From Caldilineaceae bacterium (GTDB lineage Bacteria; Chloroflexota; Anaerolineae; Caldilineales; Caldilineaceae), in NCBI GenBank assembly GCA_022824025.1, contig JAJEBF010000031.1, forward strand, positions 62,001 through 126,000: a DNA stretch of 64,000 nucleotides, given 5' to 3'. Below the pieces are notes generated by a model. That model was not told where the DNA came from. It was given only the letters and a program-made list of their open reading frames with translations, and did no database searches. The stretch's first letter is position 1; every line of letters begins with the position of its first letter. Shown here one piece after another: positions 45,197 to 53,086 of this stretch. The position numbers and the translations under genes are program-made.

Positions 45197-45700
45197 TCAA
45201 CCGCCTTTCTCCATCAATTCCGGGCAGAGGAAAACGAGCCTGACTCCGTTCTCCTCCAACGCTCTACGGTCCTGCCACCAGTCAGTATCCGTGGCGTTAA
45301 GGAGTTCAGGCCGTGTCCCGCTCGCCCGCGCAACGGCGACAAATTTGCGATCAGAACGATCAAATGCACCGAGTTGAGGATCAGCAGGGAATTCCGCAAA
45401 TCCCCTGACAGCATGGAACGATATGGGTACTTTACGGCAATGCCGAAGGTTCCCTTGGTTCTCCCACAACCATTTGAAGAAGGCGTCTCCCAGGCCCGGC
45501 TGCCCAGAGTGGCTGAGGCTCTTGCGGTATTCCTCAACAATCAACCCTTGGTCGTCCAGAAGCGTTCTGCGCCCGGATTGTATCTCCTTAAGCGCCCGTA
45601 TGCAGGCCGCTTCACATTCCGGCCCTGCCTGCTCCGCCCTGAAATTTGCCGTGATCGGCACGTTTGAGTCCACCACCACCTCAGGCCTATCCATTCTCAC
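45197..45700 (-). CDS. PIN-like nuclease-domain protein paired with an AAA ATPase
   Basis: A 167-residue protein with the PIN acid pattern: D in VVVDSNVPITAN (about 11), E in LIVEEYRKSL (about 56), D in FDRSDRKFVAVA (about 117) and D in NATDTDWWQ (about 137). PIN domains are Mg-dependent RNases, common in toxin-antitoxin and defence modules. The GTG start overlaps the ATPase stop by 4 bp (GTGA); an ATG two codons later is an alternative. The overlap implies that the two proteins are made together and likely act together. The family of this variant is not recognised with certainty. Confidence 0.65.
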   Translation of the reverse strand: MRMDRPEVVVDSNVPITANFRAEQAGPECEAACIRALKEIQSGRRTLLDDQGLIVEEYRKSLSHSGQPGLGDAFFKWLWENQGNLRHCRKVPISFHAVRGFAEFPADPQLGAFDRSDRKFVAVARASGTRPELLNATDTDWWQDRRALEENGVRLVFLCPELMEKGG

Positions 45701-47058
45701 ACCGCAGTCTGGCGGCGTTTCAGAGCGGCTTCGCTCATGGACGCGATTTCGCCGAACTGGTCACCGAAAAAGTCTTGCGGCCAGTTTGCTATGTTGCCGT
45801 AAAGGTCTAAATCAAGCTGATCGACTTTGGAGACGCCATTCTCCACAGAACAAAAATAGAGTCCCAGTTCATCATGGCTGAGCGCCTCTTCGGCGAGGCG
45901 GCGCTGCAGCCGGCGCAGCAGGTGTTCGCTGTGGCTCTCGAACAGAATCTGCACGCCCCGCTTGCGCCAGGCGTCAATGAAGACATCAGCTAGACCGGAC
46001 TGGACACTTGGGTGCAGATGAATCTCAGGTTGCTCCAGGACGACCGTCGAGCCTACCGGCACGTAGAAGCAGAGGACAAGCGCAGGCAGGATCTGCGATA
46101 CGCCGAACCCGACGTCGGGTATGAGCACTTCAGCCGTTCCCGGGCTCTTTCGTACCCTGACCTCAAACAGATTGCTTCCCTCGGCAACGCGTACGACGCG
46201 GAAGTCGTGGATTAAGCCAAGCTCCTTCAGCCACCGTGCGACATACTGCTCCAATGTCAGTCGGCGCCTTCTATAGCCTGGGCTGATCTTCCGCCCCCGC
46301 TGGCGGGCCGCCAGCAGCGCATCAACGGCCAGTTCCCCCGCCTGTCCCATATCAGTAGGTTCCCCGCCGGACCAGGTATAGGTCCGCTGAGGAAAGGCGC
46401 GCAAAGGACCCAGGTAATAGACATTTTGTAGACGCTGCTCCAAGGCGAATTCGAGGTCGGAAAGGAAGCCGGCGTTCTGGTAGTTTGCTCGCAGCGTGTC
46501 AGGAAATCCATAACACTTGACAAGTGAATTGATTTCCCAGGGTCTTCCCCTGCTCCGAACAAACTCAAAATCAACACTTTTGGCAAACGGTTTGAATCTG
46601 TTGCGTGAGTCCGTGCGCATTCCAAACTGGGCATCGCCAACGCGATAGGACATTTCCTTCACGACCACATTCGAACTTGACCGGGACGTCTCCAGTCCGG
46701 CCTTGACGTCAAACCCTACATCTTTGCTGCGAGTGACATCCCGGCTCTTGAAGGTATCCGTAATCTTTACTTCCCGTTCAGTTCTCCATCCAAGCGAGAT
46801 TCTCAGCTGGCAGTCTTTCTCATGTCGGTGCAGCACGCTCGCAAAGTCGCCCATCTCCACTCGCGCAGTCTTCCCGCCAAAATTGAAGACGTTCCCGCGA
46901 TCGGCCGATTCGGCAGTCTGCTTCAGCAGCAATATGGAATGTATCAGTCCCGACTTTCCTGAACTGTTCGCGCCAAAGAAACCGGTTATCGGCCTGAGAG
47001 AGATGTCCTTAGTGTCCTTCCAGGATCTGAAGTTTTCAAGACGTATCCGGGTCAACAT
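45697..47058 (-). CDS. DUF3696-type AAA (ABC/SMC-like) ATPase
   Basis: About 453 residues from the ATG at 47058 (AGGAG and GGGAG upstream). It has the P-loop FFGANSSGKSGLIHSILLLKQ near residue 28, the ABC-like switch region, Walker B STVVLEQPEIHLHP near 332 and the H-loop ESHSEHLLRRLQRRL near 365. The tail FCSVENGVSKVDQLDLDLYG, then NWPQDFFGDQ, is the DUF3696 C-terminus. The architecture matches SMC/OLD-like ATPases that lack a TOPRIM nuclease. The PIN-like gene translated from its 3' end may supply the nuclease. It probably belongs to a defence or stress module. Confidence 0.8.
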   Translation of the reverse strand: MLTRIRLENFRSWKDTKDISLRPITGFFGANSSGKSGLIHSILLLKQTAESADRGNVFNFGGKTARVEMGDFASVLHRHEKDCQLRISLGWRTEREVKITDTFKSRDVTRSKDVGFDVKAGLETSRSSSNVVVKEMSYRVGDAQFGMRTDSRNRFKPFAKSVDFEFVRSRGRPWEINSLVKCYGFPDTLRANYQNAGFLSDLEFALEQRLQNVYYLGPLRAFPQRTYTWSGGEPTDMGQAGELAVDALLAARQRGRKISPGYRRRRLTLEQYVARWLKELGLIHDFRVVRVAEGSNLFEVRVRKSPGTAEVLIPDVGFGVSQILPALVLCFYVPVGSTVVLEQPEIHLHPSVQSGLADVFIDAWRKRGVQILFESHSEHLLRRLQRRLAEEALSHDELGLYFCSVENGVSKVDQLDLDLYGNIANWPQDFFGDQFGEIASMSEAALKRRQTAV

Positions 47059-47240
47059 CTCCCTGTCTCCTGTCACCACTACCCCGCAGTAATCAATGCT
47101 CGAGCTCAGAACGCACTATGCGATTCACCTGTCCGGTTCAATGAACCATGTTTCCCAGAACAGAACCACCGCCAACGAAAGTACCGCTTGGCCGCGCTAC
47201 ACCTCATAGGGGCAGCTTCTCTCAGCGTCAGCCATTTCAC

Positions 47241-47618
47241 CTAGCTCTCCGCGTCTCTTCCTCCCTCAGATTCCAACAGAGTCCGCAGCGCGGGCAGAAG
47301 GTTCGGAATGTCATTACATATGATGTCCCATAAAACGTCGTCATCCAGTCCCAGGTACGCGTGCGCGACTTGATTGCGCGTTCCGATTATCTGACGCCAC
47401 TGAATCTCTGGGTGTGCTTCGCGCACTTCGCTCGGAATATGGGTTGCGGCCTCCCCGATTAGCTCAATGTTGCGGAGAGTAGCATCGTAGACCAGGCTAT
47501 CGTCAAGGAAAGCATCCAAGTCCAGGTCTTCGGTGTAGGTAAGAACTCTTTCGCTGAATTCGCACATATCCCCGATGTAAAGCCGCCAGTCACGTCGTTC
47601 AAGCTCCGCCTCACACAT
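47241..47618 (-). CDS. hepT: HepT-like HEPN toxin (DUF86)
   Basis: About 125 residues from the ATG at 47618, which overlaps the mntA stop by 8 bases and has AAAGGGAAG upstream. The HEPN catalytic motif RNxxxH is present as GTRNQVAHAYLGLD near residue 87. IELIGEAATHIPSEVREAHPEI is the family signature before it. HepT is an RNase toxin neutralised by AMPylation by MntA. Gene order (antitoxin first) and overlap fit the known MntA/HepT modules. Confidence 0.88.
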   Translation of the reverse strand: MCEAELERRDWRLYIGDMCEFSERVLTYTEDLDLDAFLDDSLVYDATLRNIELIGEAATHIPSEVREAHPEIQWRQIIGTRNQVAHAYLGLDDDVLWDIICNDIPNLLPALRTLLESEGGRDAES

Positions 47619-47901
47619 AAGCCGCTTCCCTTTCCACAATAGGGCGCAGTTCCTTCCGCAGCGCCTTGGTGGTTACCAGATCCACAGATCGGTCCAGCAA
47701 GTCTTCAACGTAGAACTGAACGCCAAAGAACCGTTGTGATGTAGCTGGGCCGTCGAACCGCACCAGGATATCCACATCGCTGTCGCTGTCAGCTTCACCG
47801 CGCGCAACCGACCCGAACAGAGCCAGTTCCACAACGCCAAAGCGTTGCGCGAGAGTGGGCTTGTGTTCCTTGAGCAGCTCGAGCAGTTGCTCTCTGTCCA
47901 T
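47611..47901 (-). CDS. mntA: MntA-like minimal nucleotidyltransferase antitoxin
   Basis: A 96-residue minimal nucleotidyltransferase with the MNT signature LFGSVARGEADSDSDVDILV (GSx10DxD). Its metal-binding aspartates lie near residues 41-43, and DRSVDLVTTKAL carries the third acid. MntA-type proteins AMPylate a tyrosine of the partner HEPN toxin. It is the first gene of the pair, overlaps hepT by 8 bp and begins about 150 bp downstream of the tmRNA terminator. Confidence 0.9.
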   Translation of the reverse strand: MDREQLLELLKEHKPTLAQRFGVVELALFGSVARGEADSDSDVDILVRFDGPATSQRFFGVQFYVEDLLDRSVDLVTTKALRKELRPIVEREAAYV

Positions 47902-48040
47902 GTCTTACGCCCCTCATCGGTCCAACGTCAAACACGCGACGGTTACGCGTCCATTCTAAACGAAGTCACCTGAATTGCCAGCGCCGTCCTCCGCTCATGA
48001 GCTGTGCCATGCAAAGGAACGCGCAGCCCCTCCACCCCGC

Positions 48041-48077
48041 AAACAAAAAGGCGACCCGGTTACGCACCCGGATCGCC
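48041..48077 (-). terminator. Rho-independent terminator of ssrA
   Basis: On the minus strand, a 10-bp stem (GGCGATCCGG pairing with CCGGGTCGCC, one G-U pair) with an 8-base loop is followed by TTTTTGTTT. It lies 42 bases after the tmRNA 3' end and separates it from mntA. Confidence 0.85.
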
Positions 48078-48118
48078 CTCCGCACAAGGACGCCTTTATC
48101 GCTTGCGCCCCTCTATGT

Positions 48119-48529
48119 TGGTGGAGATGGCGGGAATCGAACCCGCGTCCGCAACATTCGCCCTGAAACGTCTACAAGCTTAGTTGATCTATCTCATTTT
48201 TGTCGGTGGTCCTCGGATCAACACGAGGCCCATCACCGACTAGCCGATTCTCTTAGACAGCGCTATCGGCGTACCGCTGCCGCAGCTCACAGTTTATGTC
48301 GGCAACCGCCCAGCCTGCTGGCCCCACCGGGGCGGGCCGTGGCCCTTCTTAAAGAGCCGGTGGCTTACTTAGGCCGCCGCAGCCGCGGAAGCGGCCGGGG
48401 TGAAACCAAAGTTGAAAGCCATGCCTGTGTTTTTGGCATATGTATGTGTTTGCGCCTTTTTTACGTAGTCGACGCTCTACGGCTTGCAGTCTCAGGCCTG
48501 ACAATGCCCCGTCGAAGCCGTTCATCCCC
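48119..48529 (-). ncRNA. ssrA: transfer-messenger RNA (tmRNA)
   Basis: About 411 nt. The 5' end GGGGATGAACGGCTTCGACG is the conserved tmRNA opening. The 3' end GACGCGGGTTCGATTCCCGC, then CATCTCCACCA, gives the T-arm and encoded CCA, and GGGGAU pairs with AUCUCC as the acceptor stem. tmRNA with SmpB rescues stalled ribosomes and tags proteins for decay. A canonical resume site GCGCAAAC has its GCA at 48453-48451, but that frame stays open for 34 codons. The Ala-rich tag ending AASAAAAA-stop (TAA at 48371) lies one base out of frame. The tag is therefore uncertain. Confidence 0.95.
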
Positions 48530-48540
48530 ATCTGCACACA

Positions 48541-48569
48541 AGTATAGCTGAATCCACCCGTCAAGTCAA
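48541..48569 (-). promoter_or_regulatory. sigma70-type promoter of ssrA
   Basis: On the minus strand TTGACT, a 17-base spacer, then TATACT. Transcription would start about 48534, a few bases before the mature 5' end at 48529, which fits RNase P trimming. It starts only about 4 bases past the acetyltransferase stop. Confidence 0.85.
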
Positions 48570-48572
48570 GAT

Positions 48573-49106
48573 TTATGCGCCTTCGCCGCCGGAGAATTCC
48601 AGCCTATCCTCAGCAGGCAGCGCCATCACGAAATAGACTGAATCATTCTCCAGACTGGGCTGGATACCGAAACCCAGCGAGATCTTCAGATGGTAGTTGG
48701 CGCTGTTGCCATAGTCGCTTCGCGAGCGGACCTGACAGCATTCCAATGCCCGCGCCCGTCTCATCGCTTCCTTCTGAAGCGTGCGCCCTATGCCGCGATT
48801 GCGCTCCTCCGGCAACACACCGAATGCGATAATCTTCGCTTCGTAAAGCGTTCGGTCCCGGAAAACGATCGGCGGCCGTCCCTCGTCCTCACCCAATCTC
48901 TGCACGACAAAGCGCAGAAAACCCACTGATCGGTCCTCCAAAATCGCAGCGAGCACATGGCTCGAATGGAAGTGCCCGGCATCCGCCTCAAAGTACGGCC
49001 GTTGCGCCAACTGCTCAACAACAGGCCAAATCTGCTCCCATATTGGACTTTCCTCCTTAACTTCCACAATTCTCAAACCCTGTACGCCGCCTGCAACCCT
49101 GCCCAT
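48573..49106 (-). CDS. GNAT-family N-acetyltransferase
   Basis: A 177-residue GNAT protein. The acetyl-CoA loop is FGVLPEERNRGIGRTLQKEA (Q/RxxGxG) near residue 118, followed by the substrate helix and a terminal strand (VYFVMALPAEDRLEF). The acceptor is unknown. It starts 24 bp after the MFS transporter stop, so the two are probably co-transcribed. Confidence 0.82.
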   Translation of the reverse strand: MGRVAGGVQGLRIVEVKEESPIWEQIWPVVEQLAQRPYFEADAGHFHSSHVLAAILEDRSVGFLRFVVQRLGEDEGRPPIVFRDRTLYEAKIIAFGVLPEERNRGIGRTLQKEAMRRARALECCQVRSRSDYGNSANYHLKISLGFGIQPSLENDSVYFVMALPAEDRLEFSGGEGA

Positions 49107-49130
49107 CGACTCTCCTTGCCTTTAAGCCAT

Positions 49131-50372
49131 TCAGTCCTGGACTGTCTCATCACTTGCCGCCCCATTTCGCCTTGCCAGCGCCAGCAGCCACTGCGCCGGC
49201 AACAGCAGCGCCGAAGAAACTGACAGCGATGCCGGAACGCTCGCCGCCGTTCCGATCCACCCCAGAACAGGCCCGCCCCCGGCCTGGCCCAGCGAATTCG
49301 CCTGCCCCCACACTGAAATTACCGTCGCACGTTGCGCGCTTTGCGTATTGCGTACGATCCATGCGTTTTCCAGCGGGTCTATCGTGCTGCGGCAGATGTT
49401 GATCGCCCATAGCGCCAGTACCGCCAGCCAGAAACTGCCCGTCCAAGCCAAGACCAGGAGGCTCAACGGCAAGAGACCGTAAAGCGCCTTCAGCCAGTTG
49501 ACCGTCCTCCTCTGTTCCTCGGTCGCCCCGCCGCGCCGCGCCAGTTCGTTGGCCGCAATCCCCGCCATCGTCGCGCCAATCCCAATAATCCCAAACCAGA
49601 TCACGGCGTCATCCAGGCCGAAAAAAACGGGAAATCTGAAGTTGTCCAGCAGATGAGGTGTCCAGAGACGGTCATAGCCTTCGCTATACAAACCAGTCAC
49701 AAGGCTGAGCCCCACCACAATACGCAGCGCCGGGCTCCCGCGCACGGCGCGCAGCCCCGCCCGCGCCGTGTCCGCCATCTGCTTCCACGTCTCGCGTTCC
49801 TCCGGCGGCGTCGGCTTAAAGCCCCTCTCCGGCATCGTCAACGCCGCGAAAGCGGCCAGCGCAAGGTACAGCACGCCCCCTGCCAGGATCGGCAACTGCA
49901 GCCAGCGACGCGCCAGCCACACACTGGCGCCGATGCCGACCAGCCCGGCAATCAACCCGACCTGCGAAGAACGCAGATAGACTGGCCCCGCCTCTTCCGC
50001 GCCAATCTCGTCCGCCAGCCAGGCCTGCAGCGCCCCACTCAGAAACGTATAGCCTATGCCCCACAGCACCTGCGCGCCCAGCACCGCCCAAAACATCGGG
50101 ATCGAGCCCTCGAGCAGAAATCCGCAGCCCACCAGCGCCAGCCCGATGATCACCGACAGCCGCCGCGAATAGACGTCCGCCACCGCGCCCGTCGGCACCT
50201 CAAACAGGACCACCGTCACCTCCAGAACGGTCCCCACCAGCACCATTTGCAGAGGATTCAGCCCCACCGTCTCCACCTGGTAAATCAGGTTGATCGTGAA
50301 GACCAGCGCATTGAACAGCGCCCTGCCCCCGCCTATGACCAGGTAGATCCGGATCGCATTCTGTTGCAGCAA
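49131..50372 (-). CDS. MFS transporter
   Basis: A 413-residue major-facilitator protein with about 12 hydrophobic helices. The early loop FEVPTGAVADVYSRRLSVIIGLAL contains the MFS motif-A-like DVYSRR after helix 2. The middle loop (PERGFKPTPPEERETWKQMA) is cytosolic and charged. The frame opens with TTG at 50372 and no good ribosome site is visible; an internal start would remove part of helix 1. The substrate is unknown. It may form a unit with the acetyltransferase gene, for instance in drug export. Confidence 0.85.
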   Translation of the reverse strand: MLQQNAIRIYLVIGGGRALFNALVFTINLIYQVETVGLNPLQMVLVGTVLEVTVVLFEVPTGAVADVYSRRLSVIIGLALVGCGFLLEGSIPMFWAVLGAQVLWGIGYTFLSGALQAWLADEIGAEEAGPVYLRSSQVGLIAGLVGIGASVWLARRWLQLPILAGGVLYLALAAFAALTMPERGFKPTPPEERETWKQMADTARAGLRAVRGSPALRIVVGLSLVTGLYSEGYDRLWTPHLLDNFRFPVFFGLDDAVIWFGIIGIGATMAGIAANELARRGGATEEQRRTVNWLKALYGLLPLSLLVLAWTGSFWLAVLALWAINICRSTIDPLENAWIVRNTQSAQRATVISVWGQANSLGQAGGGPVLGWIGTAASVPASLSVSSALLLPAQWLLALARRNGAASDETVQD

Positions 50373-50496
50373 GAGGATTCAAGTCCGTGTGCCCGCGGCC
50401 GCGCCCGGCCAAACTGGGCTCGCGCCCCGCCGCCCGGTCCGGCCGCCTTCCACCGGCATCTGAAGTTCAACTGAATTTGACTGGACAAAAAAAAGT

Positions 50497-50643
50497 CGCG
50501 TGTTCGCACCGCTTCGCCAGCTGCCAGGCAACCCTGTGGCGCCCAGAACGAATCGCTTACCGCTGCTGCCTTCCGGCCCTGACGGGGTTCACGGTGTCCT
50601 GCCGCACAGGACCCAGCGACTGACGAAGCGATGCAAACACGCG
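50497..50643 (-). ncRNA. ffs: signal recognition particle RNA (4.5S-type, bacterial)
   Basis: About 147 nt. The core hairpin GTGAACCCCGTCAGGGCCGG and AGGCAGCAGCGGTAAGCG is the universally conserved SRP domain IV. The two ends pair over 20 bases (CGCGTGTTTGCATCGCTTCG with its complement, two G-U pairs). The RNA is closed by a run of eight T (50487-50494, minus strand), so the long stem also terminates transcription. It begins three bases after the tRNA-Ser gene in the same direction. It binds Ffh for membrane targeting. Confidence 0.93.
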
Positions 50644-50644
50644 A

Positions 50645-50733
<89 letters not shown>

Positions 50734-50793
50734 GAACTGAAAGCGGCGGCACACGAACCTGACCCATGACCGCCCTTTCCAAAAAGCCGAATC

Positions 50794-50822
50794 AGTATAG
50801 CCAATCACCCAAAGACAAGCAA
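50794..50822 (-). promoter_or_regulatory. promoter of the tRNA-Ser / SRP RNA transcript
   Basis: On the minus strand TTGCTT, a 17-base spacer, then TATACT, about 60 bases before the tRNA 5' end. No other promoter is visible between the tRNA and SRP RNA genes. Confidence 0.65.
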
Positions 50823-50960
50823 ATCGCCGTCAATCTAGTTCCCACCCCGATTGCGGGCGGGCATCACCTGAATCAGCAATCTCAAGACTGACGGCGCGCT
50901 TCATACCCGCTCAACCCAGTGCCGCTGTATTTCCCCCGTGCATCGTCAAAAGCCCTTCTC

Positions 50961-50980
50961 GCCACTGACCACTGACCACC
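50961..50980. repeat. GTGGTCAGT-type repeat behind hemB
   Basis: Two and a half copies of GTGGTCAGT (minus strand) start about 15 bases after the hemB stop codon. Third occurrence of the element at 23411-23460 and 37386-37431. Confidence 0.6.
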
Positions 50981-50994
50981 GCCGTGCCTCCCTG

Positions 50995-52056
50995 CTACCC
51001 TTCTTCGGCCAGCCAAACGGCCGCATCCTTGGCAAAGTAGGTCAGAATCATGTCCGCCCCAGCCCGTTTGATGCTCGTCAGGCTCTCCAGCGCGCACTTT
51101 TTCAGATCAAGCCACCCGTTCGCCGCGGCCGCGTGCAGCATCGCGTACTCCCCGCTCACCTGGTACGCGGCAGTCGGCAGCCTGAACTCTTCCCGCACCG
51201 CCGCCAGCACATCCAGATAGGGCAGCGCCGGTTTGACCATGATCATGTCCGCGCCCTCGGCTACGTCGAGCGCGACCTCCCTGAGCGCCTCGCGGCGGTT
51301 GGCCGGGTCCATCTGATACTGGCTGCGGTCGCCGAACGAGGGAGGGCTCTCCGCCGCTTCCCGGAACGGCCCGTAAAAGCTGCTCGCATATTTGGCCGCA
51401 TAGCTCAAAATCGGTACGTGCGCCAGCCCCTCTTCGTCCAGCGCTCCGCGAATCGCGCCCACCATGCCGTCCAGCATCGCCGACGGCGCAATGATGTCCG
51501 CCCCTGCCTCCGCGTGGACCACTGACGCCCGCCCCAAAAGCTCCAGCGTCGGGTCGTTCAGCAGATATCCCTCCGGCAGCGCCGCGTTGTAACTGTCCAC
51601 CAACGGCGTATTGATCACCCCGCAGTGACCGTGATCGGTGTATTCGCAGAAACACATGTCGGAGATGACGACCAGCTCCGGAGCCGCCTCCTTCAGAGCC
51701 CTGATCGCCTCCGGAACCACACCGTGCGGACTGAAATTGTCGCTCCCGCACCAGTTCTTTTCCGCCGGAATGCCAAACAGCAGAACCGCCGGGATCCCCA
51801 ACTCCATGATCGAGTCGGCTTCCTGCGCCAATTCATCCACCGAAAGCTGGCACTGCCCCGGCATCGAACCAATCGGGCGCCGCTCGCCCCGGCCATGGCG
51901 CACAAACAGCGGATAGATGAAATCGGCCGGCGAGAGCGTCGTCTCGCGGACCATGCTCCGCAGCGCAGAACTGATCCGCGTCCGCCGCGGCCGCAGAACC
52001 GGGTCCGCGGCGGCTTGGCCGTTGACGGTTTTTCGTACAAGCTGTAGGCTGTTCAT
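50995..52056 (-). CDS. hemB: porphobilinogen synthase (delta-aminolevulinate dehydratase)
   Basis: A 353-residue enzyme that joins two aminolevulinates to porphobilinogen. The zinc site is visible as C135, C137 and C145 ([14 protein letters not shown]). The Schiff-base lysines are K222 ([15 protein letters not shown]) and K275 ([12 protein letters not shown]). An N-terminal arm of about 30 residues precedes the barrel ([21 protein letters not shown]). It is the last of three heme genes (hemC, hemD, hemB), 188 bp after hemD. Confidence 0.96.
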   Translation of the reverse strand: MNSLQLVRKTVNGQAAADPVLRPRRTRISSALRSMVRETTLSPADFIYPLFVRHGRGERRPIGSMPGQCQLSVDELAQEADSIMELGIPAVLLFGIPAEKNWCGSDNFSPHGVVPEAIRALKEAAPELVVISDMCFCEYTDHGHCGVINTPLVDSYNAALPEGYLLNDPTLELLGRASVVHAEAGADIIAPSAMLDGMVGAIRGALDEEGLAHVPILSYAAKYASSFYGPFREAAESPPSFGDRSQYQMDPANRREALREVALDVAEGADMIMVKPALPYLDVLAAVREEFRLPTAAYQVSGEYAMLHAAAANGWLDLKKCALESLTSIKRAGADMILTYFAKDAAVWLAEEG

Positions 52057-52244
52057 AGATTCTCCGCCGTCTTCCCTTCGTGCAAGCGGTCAGACGCGTC
52101 CGTACTCTGATCGCGGCGCCCGCCAGCTTTTGGCAACACCAATTTCCCGCTGAAAAGATGAAATGAATTTCGCATTGTAGCGCCTTCGGTATCCCAGACA
52201 GTTCCCGGCTCGGCCATCGAAGCCTACGCCCAAACCCCGCGCCA

Positions 52245-53045
52245 TCACCGTCCCCGCCGCGCAAAGTAGGCCTTCAGACTCTGGACCAAACCCTCAACTG
52301 TGTGGCTCTCGGCCACAACCCGAACAGGCAGCTCGTGCCTCCGCGCCGCCTCCGCAGTCATCGGTCCAATGCAGGCAACCGTCACGTCGCAGAGCATGCC
52401 GGCATCGCCGCTCTCGGCCTTGAGCCGGCTCACGAAATTGTGAACAGTCGAAGCGCTCGTAAACAGGACGACGTCCACGTCCCCTTGCCAGAAATGCTGC
52501 GGCAAATCATCCCCTCCATGGCCGACCACCGTCTCGTATGCCTTCACATTCCGGACCTCCGCTCCCGCCCGCCGCAGCGCCTTCACCAGCACCGGGCGCG
52601 CAATCGCCGACTGCGGCAGAAATACACGGCTCCCCTTGCCCACCTGCAGACCGGCGACCAGGGCCTCAGCCACATATTCCTCCGGCAACAGGTCAACCAC
52701 CAGGTTCAATTCCTGGGAGATTGCTGTCGAGGTCGCCGAGCCCACAGCCGCCACCTTTGTCTTGGATTCAGCCACCCTCTCAAGGTCAATGCCCAGTTCC
52801 CGCATCCGGTCGGCCAGAATATACACAGTGTTCGTGCTGGTCACGATCAGCCAGTCAAAATGCCCTTGCGCCAGCTCCGCCAGCGCCGCATCAAAATCCT
52901 TAGAGTCCGCGCTGGGCTCAATCTCAATCGTCGGGTAGTGCAGCACTTCAGCGCCCTCCTCTTCCAACAATCGTGTCAGAGCAGGCGCCTGCCGGAGCCC
53001 CCGTGTATTGGCGATTCGAAGACCTGTGAGTTTCTGTGTGTTCAT
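52245..53045 (-). CDS. hemD: uroporphyrinogen-III synthase
   Basis: A 266-residue HemD with the two-domain layout: RIANTRGLRQAPALTRLLEEEGAEVLHYPTIEI-like start (in pieces), DWLIVTSTNTVYILADRM near 65, and in the second half DVVLFTSASTVHNFVSRL and VACIGPMTAEAARR. It cyclises hydroxymethylbilane with inversion of ring D. It lies 41 bp after hemC and so is in the same operon. Sequence is variable in this family, but the context is decisive. Confidence 0.93.
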   Translation of the reverse strand: MNTQKLTGLRIANTRGLRQAPALTRLLEEEGAEVLHYPTIEIEPSADSKDFDAALAELAQGHFDWLIVTSTNTVYILADRMRELGIDLERVAESKTKVAAVGSATSTAISQELNLVVDLLPEEYVAEALVAGLQVGKGSRVFLPQSAIARPVLVKALRRAGAEVRNVKAYETVVGHGGDDLPQHFWQGDVDVVLFTSASTVHNFVSRLKAESGDAGMLCDVTVACIGPMTAEAARRHELPVRVVAESHTVEGLVQSLKAYFARRGR

Positions 53046-53086
53046 CTTGCTCGCTCTTTCTTCTTTGGTTGGACAAAAGCAATCTG

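Noticed and set aside
48119..48150. Attachment-site duplication of the tmRNA 3' end
   Set aside because: I looked for a second copy of the last 15-30 bases of ssrA elsewhere in the window and saw none. No integrase gene is present.
47997..48551. A 184-codon plus-strand frame across the tmRNA
   Set aside because: It overlaps the whole tmRNA gene and its terminator on the other strand and has no recognisable motif.
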